5,667 nt of DNA, from positions 1 to 5,667 of the forward strand of contig MKRS01000666.1 of assembly GCA_001897035.1 (NCBI GenBank), read 5' to 3'. Below are positions 1 through 5,667 of this stretch, in pieces. The stretch is from Bacteroidales bacterium 45-6. Its GTDB lineage: Bacteria; Bacteroidota; Bacteroidia; Bacteroidales; Dysgonomonadaceae. Position 1 is the first letter of the stretch; every line of letters begins with the position of its first letter. The notes below the pieces were generated by a model, which saw nothing but the letters and a program-made list of their open reading frames with translations, was not told the DNA's origin and searched no databases. A program made the position numbers and the translations under genes.

Positions 1-601
1 CTGGCAGAAGTGCTATGGCACTGTCGGTCTCGTTGTATATTTGCTTCATGCATTCCTGGAAAGTAATCCGGGGAATGTTGATATTGGAAGCCGTTGTTTC
101 GGGTTTTGTAACAATAGGCACGCCCAACAATTTGCCGTCGTCGGTCCAGCCGGCGTGTGCCAGCAGCAAGTAATACATTTGCACTGCGCGCAGGCCAAAA
201 GCTTCGCCTTTGAGACGGTCGTTATACATGGTGCGGATCACCTTGTCGTTACTCCAAATCACCTTGTCGGTGTTTTCGAGAAAGATATTCAGGTATTGGA
301 TGGCGTTGCGGCGACCCACCCATTGCGACATGGGGTCGTTGTTTGACGACCAGGAACCGGTTGCCATTTTCAAGTAATTATTGTTGATATCATTCGTCAC
401 GGCATCGTCCGTGGCAAGGTCGCTATTGGGCGAAGACGAATAAGGGAGCAGTATATAGGCGTTTCCAAGAATACCTTGGGCATAAGTAGGCTCCTTGTAC
501 ATGGCATCGAGTTCCCTTATATTCTCTTCAGCTGGAGAAAAAAGATCATCGCAAGCTGCAAATAGCGGAAGCAAAGCCAATATTTTTATTGCATTTTTCA
601 T
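1..601 (-). CDS. SusD/RagB-family surface glycan-binding lipoprotein, N-terminal fragment (SusD-2)
   Basis: These are the first 200 codons of a second SusD-type lipoprotein; the frame is open to the left edge. The start is the ATG at 601-599. It gives a short, classic lipoprotein signal peptide, MKNAIKILALLPLFAACDD, with lipobox FAAC and acylated Cys at residue 17. The acidic residues just after the Cys are compatible with Bacteroidota surface export. The mature part carries SusD N-terminal helix motifs: RRNAIQYLNIFLE (97-109), DRLKGEAFGLRAVQMYYLLL (128-147), then GWTDDGKLLGVPIVT (151-165) and IPRITFQECMKQIYNETDSA (176-195). This RxKGEAxxLRA pattern followed by a G-x-P-x-V turn is typical of the family's TPR-containing fold. 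Its placement 28 bp behind SusC-2 suggests it is that transporter's lid. It shares only scattered motifs with SusD-1, such as PR-(M/I)-T-(Y/F)-QEC, so the two lipoproteins are divergent. The C-terminal SusD/RagB half, and so the full length, lie outside the window. Confidence 0.93.
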   Translation of the reverse strand, partial: MKNAIKILALLPLFAACDDLFSPAEENIRELDAMYKEPTYAQGILGNAYILLPYSSSPNSDLATDDAVTNDINNNYLKMATGSWSSNNDPMSQWVGRRNAIQYLNIFLENTDKVIWSNDKVIRTMYNDRLKGEAFGLRAVQMYYLLLAHAGWTDDGKLLGVPIVTKPETTASNINIPRITFQECMKQIYNETDSAIALLP

Positions 602-629
602 AATTCAAATCTTATTATGTCATTTAAAA
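602..629 (-). other. 28-bp intergenic leader between SusC-2 and SusD-2
   Basis: This short AT-rich gap separates the SusC-2 TGA from the SusD-2 ATG. It contains no Shine-Dalgarno site and no terminator hairpin. The only other ATG in it, at 623-621, opens a two-codon frame that ends at TAA (617-615). The spacing supports co-transcription of the two genes as a transporter-lid pair. A near match to a Bacteroides -7 element (606-613) was judged too weak to call. Confidence 0.55.
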
Positions 630-3491
630 TCAGAATACAACTTTCACCCCTACATTGTAGAATCGGGTTTGCGGGGCACTCGCCACGCTCATCTCGAGCA
701 ACTTGCGTTCCTTTGCTATTGTCAGCAAATTCGCTCCGCTAACATAAGCCGACACCGCATGCATGAATGAGTTGTGCAGCATGCTTTTGGGCAAGTCGTA
801 GGTGAGCTGCACTTTTGCCAAATCGAAGCGGTCTGTCTTGTACAACCAGAAGTCCGAATTCCTGAAGTTGTTGTCGCTGCTCTCCGTAGTCAACCTCGGA
901 TAGCTCGCTGTTTCGGCTGTTTCGGGAGTCCATCGTCCGCGCACCACTTCGGAGTACTTCCGGTCGCCATACACCCACCAGTAGGTATTGCTTTTGAAGG
1001 CTTTCGCCCCGAAACTGCCTGTGCACAAGACGAAAAATGTGAAATCTTTCCATTTCGAGGTAAGGTTGATACCGGTCACCAGTGGAGCACCGTACCATCC
1101 CCCCTTGCCCAAATAGACTTCGTCTTTTTCATTGATCACCTGATCGTTGTTCTGATCCACATACTTTATGTCTCCTTGTTTTGTTTTTCCAAAAGACTGG
1201 GTTGGAGATGTGGACACATCGTTTGCGTCTTTGAAAAATCCATCGCTTACCAATCCCCACAATCCGTCAATGGCTTTTCCTGTGCGGTTTTGATAGGCAT
1301 ATTCATAATTCTCATCCCTTTTCGTAGCTTTGCTGGTGTAATAAGTGCCAGCTAATCCTAAGGTGAGGTCAACCTCTCCTATTTTCTTGTTGAGGTTCAC
1401 GTTAAAGTCAATACCAGTCCTTTTGTTGTTGTTAAAATTGATGTTGGAAGCAAAGGAAGCATTTGGGTATCCGGTTGAGAAATAATTTGGAACAACTGTT
1501 ATTGGCTTGGTGACTAGTCCTTCAATTGTGTTGACAAAGAATGAAGCATCTACTGTGACCAATTTCTTCCATAGAGAAGTATTGAGGTTGATGGATACCT
1601 CTTTTCTCTTGATGAATGTCAAGTTTTTGTTAGCACCGAGCCTTGAATTTGTAGAACGCTCTGAAGCCCCATCGAACCATCCCCACCAGGCACCATCTGA
1701 TTGGGTGTAATTACCGGCATACATGTAGTAATCTGAAATGTCAAGATCAGTATGCAACACACTGCTTGAGGCACTTATCATCAAGTTGTCTATTACCGGG
1801 GAATTGGCGAGGAAGCTTTCTTTATCCAGTTTCCAGCCTAAAGTGAGCGAAGGAGAGAAAGCATTCCGGTGTCCTTCGGCTAATTTGGCTGAGTGTACTT
1901 CGGCAGCTCCAAATTCGGCAAAATATTTACCCTTGAAGTTGTAATTCAGGTTTAGACCAAGGTTCGCGTTGCTTGTTCTGTGATATACAGCCGATTGTGT
2001 CCGTTGGTAGCCAGCTGCAATCAACATGGCGGAAAAATTATGGTCTTCGCCAATACGAGTCTTATAATTGAATTGCCCCGAGAATGCGATGGTTTGCCTG
2101 TCGCTTGTGCCAGATATGTTTTGGGTTCCAGACCTTTTATCGTTTCCAATTTTAGTCAATTTAGAAATCACATCTGCGCCGTTATAGTCCTTCCATTCGT
2201 GGATGTAAACGGCATAGCTGTTGCTGTAAGAAGTGGTGTACGATGTGGCATAGTCAACGGCAAACTGCGTGTTGAAAGATAGCCCTTTGAGGAAATTGTT
2301 CAAGTCGATGTTGATTCCTGTGTCGAATTGAAACTGGCGGCTTGTCCATTTGCTATTTCCTCCGGCATAATAGTCAGCAAACACATTGGTCGCGTTTTCT
2401 GTCCTTCCCCCCAAGAAGTATTTGCCATCTATGATGTTGCTGCTACTGTTGATGAGCGTCCACGAATTTACATCGTTTGCTTCGACATAGCTGGTGGGTA
2501 TCAATGGAGCAAAAATATTTGGCCGAAATTTGGATGCATAGGTCCAATAATTGTCGGTGACGCCGTCATTGGCATCTGCGTCGGTGGTGTTTGCCGAACG
2601 CGAATCGTAGAACGTGGCGTTGGCGTTCACGTAAGCCGTTACATTCTGGCTAATTGTAAGATCAACGTTTCCCCTTACATTGAGCCGGCTGATGTTGTTG
2701 TTCTTGGCTTCTCCAAATTTGAACACATCTCCCTGTCTGTAATAACTTACATTTGTGTAAAAGCGGGCCCGCTCGTTTCCTCCTGATATTTCAGTGGTTA
2801 CGTCTGACCGGTTGTAGGCTTTCCGCAAATATTCTGAGGAATAAAAGTCCACATCGGGGTAGCGGTATGGATTTAACCCGGTAGAAGTATTATAGATCTT
2901 CTCCTGGCTATAAGCAGAGGGTTGTCCATCGTTTGCAAGAGCTTCGTTGTAAAGGGTCATATATTCGCTGGAACCCAGGTATTTCGGATATCTTTTCGAT
3001 ACAAAAAAACCGGTATTTGCCTGAGCGCTAATTTTTAGCGGTTCGGTCTTTCCTCTTTTGGTTGTGATGTAGATTACACCTTTCGCAGCCCGGCTGCCGT
3101 ATAACACTACGGAAGAGGCGCTTTTGAGGAAAGATATTTGTTCGATTTCGGTGGGCAACACGTTGTTTGCATCGCGTGGAACACCATCGATCAATACCAA
3201 ATAGTCATCCATTGCCCAAAGGGAATTCCCGTTCCAGCCTCCCACATACCCTTGCATATTGTCCAAGCTATAGGTGTTGTAGTTTTTCTTGAGCAGTTCT
3301 TCCATATTTACCACCGAGACACTGCCCAAGACATCCGATTTAGGTACCTTTTGGTATGCTAACTGCACCAATGCTTTTTTTACATTATCCAGCGAATCAG
3401 GTCCATTCTCTGCGATAGTTTGCGCCTCTGTCCGGAGCAGAGAGAATGCAAATATCGCACATAAAATGAATCGTGTTTGTATATGTTTCAT
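630..3491 (-). CDS. SusC/RagA-family TonB-dependent outer-membrane transporter lacking the N-terminal regulatory-like domain (SusC-2), complete
   Basis: This is a 953-aa outer-membrane TonB-dependent transporter of the SusC type, inferred to import oligosaccharides with the SusD that follows it. It has a Sec signal peptide (cleavage likely after TEA, residue 23). A plug domain covers roughly 48-147, with YLVLIDGVPRD (97-107), EIEQISFLKSASSVVLYGSR (115-134) and KGVIYITTKRG (137-147), all hallmark SusC plug motifs. A long beta-barrel region runs from about 150 to the end. Residues 773-791 hold the family's EF-hand-like loop (D779, N781, D783, D790). The chain ends in YNVGVKVVF, a barrel strand with terminal Phe. 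The carboxypeptidase-regulatory-like domain usual in this family is absent, and there is no STN signalling domain, so direct anti-sigma signalling is unlikely. The usual GYG-type TonB box region is replaced by ALVQLAYQKVPKSD (40-53), and the plug lacks an IRIRG motif. An in-frame TAA at the sixth-to-fourth base before the ATG fixes this start. The stop is TGA, 28 bp before SusD-2. Confidence 0.97.
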   Translation of the reverse strand: MKHIQTRFILCAIFAFSLLRTEAQTIAENGPDSLDNVKKALVQLAYQKVPKSDVLGSVSVVNMEELLKKNYNTYSLDNMQGYVGGWNGNSLWAMDDYLVLIDGVPRDANNVLPTEIEQISFLKSASSVVLYGSRAAKGVIYITTKRGKTEPLKISAQANTGFFVSKRYPKYLGSSEYMTLYNEALANDGQPSAYSQEKIYNTSTGLNPYRYPDVDFYSSEYLRKAYNRSDVTTEISGGNERARFYTNVSYYRQGDVFKFGEAKNNNISRLNVRGNVDLTISQNVTAYVNANATFYDSRSANTTDADANDGVTDNYWTYASKFRPNIFAPLIPTSYVEANDVNSWTLINSSSNIIDGKYFLGGRTENATNVFADYYAGGNSKWTSRQFQFDTGINIDLNNFLKGLSFNTQFAVDYATSYTTSYSNSYAVYIHEWKDYNGADVISKLTKIGNDKRSGTQNISGTSDRQTIAFSGQFNYKTRIGEDHNFSAMLIAAGYQRTQSAVYHRTSNANLGLNLNYNFKGKYFAEFGAAEVHSAKLAEGHRNAFSPSLTLGWKLDKESFLANSPVIDNLMISASSSVLHTDLDISDYYMYAGNYTQSDGAWWGWFDGASERSTNSRLGANKNLTFIKRKEVSINLNTSLWKKLVTVDASFFVNTIEGLVTKPITVVPNYFSTGYPNASFASNINFNNNKRTGIDFNVNLNKKIGEVDLTLGLAGTYYTSKATKRDENYEYAYQNRTGKAIDGLWGLVSDGFFKDANDVSTSPTQSFGKTKQGDIKYVDQNNDQVINEKDEVYLGKGGWYGAPLVTGINLTSKWKDFTFFVLCTGSFGAKAFKSNTYWWVYGDRKYSEVVRGRWTPETAETASYPRLTTESSDNNFRNSDFWLYKTDRFDLAKVQLTYDLPKSMLHNSFMHAVSAYVSGANLLTIAKERKLLEMSVASAPQTRFYNVGVKVVF

Positions 3492-3534
3492 TGTTTATTC
3501 ATTTATAATTACACAATTTTTTGATCGATTTGAA
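3492..3534 (-). other. 43-bp intergenic leader between SusD-1 and SusC-2
   Basis: This is the longest gap in the cluster, very rich in A and T. On the minus strand it contains an A-run near 3510-3517 and the sequence TAATTATAAATGAATAAACA directly before the SusC-2 ATG. There is no GGAGG-like ribosome site, no hairpin followed by a T-run, and no match to the Bacteroides promoter (TAnnTTTG at -7). I read it as an A/T-rich translation-initiation region inside an operon. It also carries a four-codon mini-ORF (3502-3488) whose stop overlaps the SusC-2 start. An in-frame TAA two codons before the SusC-2 ATG excludes a longer N-terminus for that protein. Confidence 0.6.
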
Positions 3535-5469
3535 TTACCAGCCAGGGTTTTGCGGAAACTCGGGATACAAGGTAGTGTCACTGATTTTCAGAGGAAACCA
3601 GTAGTGCTTTGTCCCAAATTGACGAGTCAGGATGGTGACTTCACGCAGGTTTGCTACCCGGGCATTTCTCGGATCATTGTTTTTGTAGAAGGCATCGTCT
3701 TCCAATCGGTTGAATTCGTGCGATGTTTTCACATTGTAGGGATATTCGGTCAGAAGCAGCCACCGTTGCAAGTCGTTGAAACGGAATCCTTCGAAGGACA
3801 GCTCAACGGCACGTTCCCTTCTCACTTCATTCATGAATTTTTTTGGGTCGGAGGTGTAGCTGGCGTTTACGTGTCCGGCATTCACCCTGTCCCGTAGGGT
3901 GTTGATGGCTTGCTCAGCGGTCTTGGCAAAGTTGGAAGATTTTCCGTTTGCTCCCCCAAGCACCGCACATGCCTCGGCATACATCAAATAGATGTCGGCC
4001 AGCCTCATATATGGCAGGTAGGTGTGAAGACTGCTGTTCCAGTTGTAGGTGCCGTCGTATTTGTTGCAAGTGTGCGGAACCAGCTTCTGGATAAAATATC
4101 CTGTGCGGCTGCCATTGGCTGCGGATCTCATTGCTCCTCCGGTGTAGAGGCTGCAATAGCGGAGAAATTCCATGTCGGCAGGCATTGTTGAGTTGACGTA
4201 CTTGAATCCGTCAAACACGATGTCGTGATAGAACCTCGGGTCGCGGTCTTTGAACGGCTGTGCCGGATTAAAACCGGAGTTGGGGTCGGTTATCGGCAAA
4301 CCGTTGGCCATGCCGTAGAAATTCACGTAGTTGGCCGTTGGGTGATGGATGATGTTGTCGTGTTCAACAAGGCCGTTGACTTTTGGGCCAAACGTTTTTG
4401 TCGTATTCCAGTTGCTACCGTTGTAGTCGGTGGATGGACCCCGGAAAATAGCCTCGGTAGATCCCGGCATCAACCAATTCTTGCCGGTAGTGTAGAATAT
4501 TTCGCTAAAGGAAGAGGTCTCATTACTTCTTGGCACATGATTGTATATGTCTTTATAGTCGTACAGTGCCAAGGCATATTGGGTTTGATTGTTCTCCACA
4601 AGAGCCAATAGCTCACCAAAAGCTTCGGCTGCTTTTTTGGCATAGCCTTCGTCGTAGTCAAATGTTTTAGTTCCGCCTGTTTGGGCTCCGTTTTTCATCA
4701 AGGGGCTTGCCGCCCACAGATAGTTCTTGCCCAAATAGCCAAGTGCCATTATTTTGTTTACTCTCAGTTGGTTTTTTCCTTTTGTCTGTTGTCCGGTGGT
4801 TGTGTTGTCCCAATTGATTGGCAACAAATCAGCAGCCTTTCGTAGATCGGCTCCAGCCTTATCTGCGCATTCCTGGTAGGTCATGCGAGGCAAGTTGAGC
4901 GTTCCGCTCGATGGCAATACTTCTTCGATGTAGGGCAAACCGCCAAAATATTCCATCAGTTCGAAATGCCACCAAGCCCTGAAGAAATACAATTGCCCTA
5001 AAATCAGGTCTCGTTCTTCCTTCGTGGCTGCGGTGAGTTTGTCGATATTTGCAAGGCCAATGTTCACCTTGCGAATGCAGTACCAAGCATGAGGCCACAA
5101 TCCGTGCTTGAACTTGTCTGTAGAAGTTGGGTCTGCATTGTTTTTATTGAGCCATACGCCGGCATTTGTTTGCCAAGACCAGAAGTTGCCGAGATCCACT
5201 TGGTGAGTCATCTGCCAATCGCCTTCGGTGTTGAACATTTCATCGTCTCCCCAGTTCCAGGAAGAAGTCCAGTTGTTTTTTTCTTTGTCGGGAATGCAGT
5301 TGTATATTTCTTCGACAAAGCCTTGGAAGTTGCGGAAATTCTTGAAAGCTTCATCATCCGATATTGTCGAATCGGCTTCCTTGTCCAAATAATCTGTACA
5401 TGAAGCGAAGCCCCACATGGCAAGAAATAAGAAGCTGCTCCAAAAAAGAGCCTTATATGTTTTTCTCAT
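3535..5469 (-). CDS. SusD/RagB-family surface glycan-binding lipoprotein (SusD-1), complete
   Basis: This is a 644-aa SusD-type nutrient-binding lipoprotein, expected on the outer surface as the hinged lid of its SusC partner. The N-terminus is a lipoprotein signal peptide: basic MRKTYK, a hydrophobic run, then the lipobox-like GFASC with the acylated Cys at residue 24, followed by the typical SusD start TDYLDKE. The N-terminal SusD/TPR region includes FFRAWWHFELMEYFGGLPY (162-180), the family's helix motif, and PRMTYQEC (194-201). The C-terminal SusD/RagB region includes YMRLADIYLMYAEA (487-500), TLRDRV (524-529) and RRERAVELSFEGFRFNDLQRW (550-570). Length is normal to slightly long for the family. 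Seven Trp fall between residues 67 and 106, possible carbohydrate-stacking residues, but this is inference. The start is the first ATG after the SusC-1 stop, 11 bp away, and it preserves the signal peptide. The leader is AT-rich with no Shine-Dalgarno site, as is usual in Bacteroidota. The ligand is unknown. Confidence 0.97.
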   Translation of the reverse strand: MRKTYKALFWSSFLFLAMWGFASCTDYLDKEADSTISDDEAFKNFRNFQGFVEEIYNCIPDKEKNNWTSSWNWGDDEMFNTEGDWQMTHQVDLGNFWSWQTNAGVWLNKNNADPTSTDKFKHGLWPHAWYCIRKVNIGLANIDKLTAATKEERDLILGQLYFFRAWWHFELMEYFGGLPYIEEVLPSSGTLNLPRMTYQECADKAGADLRKAADLLPINWDNTTTGQQTKGKNQLRVNKIMALGYLGKNYLWAASPLMKNGAQTGGTKTFDYDEGYAKKAAEAFGELLALVENNQTQYALALYDYKDIYNHVPRSNETSSFSEIFYTTGKNWLMPGSTEAIFRGPSTDYNGSNWNTTKTFGPKVNGLVEHDNIIHHPTANYVNFYGMANGLPITDPNSGFNPAQPFKDRDPRFYHDIVFDGFKYVNSTMPADMEFLRYCSLYTGGAMRSAANGSRTGYFIQKLVPHTCNKYDGTYNWNSSLHTYLPYMRLADIYLMYAEACAVLGGANGKSSNFAKTAEQAINTLRDRVNAGHVNASYTSDPKKFMNEVRRERAVELSFEGFRFNDLQRWLLLTEYPYNVKTSHEFNRLEDDAFYKNNDPRNARVANLREVTILTRQFGTKHYWFPLKISDTTLYPEFPQNPGW

Positions 5470-5480
5470 CGTGTTCGATA

Positions 5481-5667
5481 TTATAATGTAAATTTGATTC
5501 CGAAATTATAGCGTCTCATCGTAGGATATGCACCTTGGCTGCCGGCTCCTGCGAAATTGGATTCGCGGTCATCAGGCATCTTTGACCACACCCAGAGGTT
5601 GTTGCCGTTGAGGTATATTTTCAAATTGCTCAGCCCGATGCTTTTTATCCATCCACTCTTGAAGGTG
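5481..5667 (-). CDS. SusC/RagA-family TonB-dependent outer-membrane transporter, C-terminal fragment (SusC-1)
   Basis: This is the end of a SusC-type barrel protein that imports oligosaccharides across the outer membrane; its 5' part lies beyond the right edge. Reading the minus strand from 5666 gives 61 codons and a TAA at 5483-5481. The peptide contains the family's terminal signature: a beta strand ending in YLNGNNLWVWSKMPDD, then a glycine-rich turn, then AYPTMRRYNFGIKFTL. The final strand of alternating hydrophobic residues is the expected last barrel strand recognised by the BAM machinery, although it ends in Leu rather than the more common Phe. The stop is 11 bp before the start of SusD-1, the usual susC-then-susD order and spacing, so these two should form one transporter-lid pair. 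The visible tail differs clearly from that of SusC-2, so the two transporters are not recent copies. Substrate, plug and N-terminal domains cannot be judged from this fragment. Confidence 0.92.
   Translation of the reverse strand, partial: TFKSGWIKSIGLSNLKIYLNGNNLWVWSKMPDDRESNFAGAGSQGAYPTMRRYNFGIKFTL

Noticed and set aside
606..613. Minus-strand AAGATTTG, a near match to the Bacteroides -7 promoter element TAnnTTTG, ahead of SusD-2.
   Set aside because: The first base mismatches, there is no properly spaced upstream TTTG, and the transcript would start almost at the ATG.
774..1355. A 193-codon plus-strand open frame antisense to SusC-2.
   Set aside because: It lies wholly inside a gene with strong family motifs on the other strand, its product resembles no family I know, and it has no leader or neighbours of its own. 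It is a frame shadow.
2202..2250. Short periodic (T/S)SY-type repeat in SusC-2, residues 416-427.
   Set aside because: It spans only three imperfect units and fits ordinary barrel strand or loop composition.
3026..3040. Perfect inverted repeat CGCTAA-TTT-TTAGCG, a possible small hairpin.
   Set aside because: It is short, lies inside the SusC-2 coding region, and has no terminator-like tail; chance is a sufficient explanation.
3787..3798. 12-bp perfect palindrome TCCTTCGAAGGA, considered as an operator.
   Set aside because: It encodes the conserved S-F-E-G part of the SusD motif ELSFEGFR, so protein conservation and codon choice explain it.
3289..3897. A 202-codon plus-strand open frame spanning the SusD-1/SusC-2 junction.
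   Set aside because: It is antisense to the conserved SusD-1 C-terminus and the SusC-2 N-terminus, and its sequence shows no domain-like pattern. It is best explained as a shadow of the two real genes.

Overview
This window comes from a member of the Bacteroidota, most likely a Bacteroidales-type glycan degrader. It consists almost entirely of SusC/SusD-family outer-membrane glycan-uptake genes, all on the minus strand. The family assignments, the absence of recognisable Shine-Dalgarno sites and the A/T-rich leaders before each start all fit this phylum. The genus cannot be decided from the sequence.

In transcription order (right to left) the layout is as follows. (1) 5667-5481 is the last 61 codons of a SusC-type TonB-dependent transporter, SusC-1, whose 5' part lies outside the window. 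(2) 5469-3535 is a complete SusD-type surface glycan-binding lipoprotein, SusD-1, of 644 aa. (3) 3491-630 is a complete SusC-type transporter, SusC-2, of 953 aa. (4) 601-1 is the first 200 codons of a second SusD-type lipoprotein, SusD-2, which runs off the left edge. SusD-2 is open at the edge, so an ORF scan that needs a stop codon misses it. The gaps between genes are 11, 43 and 28 bp. None holds a convincing promoter or terminator, so the four genes look like one transcript.

The arrangement is therefore two tandem susC/susD pairs, the core of a polysaccharide utilization locus (PUL). In such systems each SusD lipoprotein lies as a lid over its SusC barrel, captures oligosaccharides at the cell surface, and the barrel imports them using TonB energy. 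No glycoside hydrolase, polysaccharide lyase, sulfatase or regulator is visible here, so the substrate cannot be named.

The most notable feature is SusC-2. It lacks the N-terminal carboxypeptidase-regulatory-like extension that most SusC proteins carry, has a shortened plug without the usual IRIRG motif, and has a poor match to the TonB box. An in-frame stop just upstream of its ATG shows that this is not a mis-called start. I see no RNA genes, mobile elements, CRISPR arrays or unrecognised genes. Apart from SusC-2 this looks like an ordinary PUL fragment.
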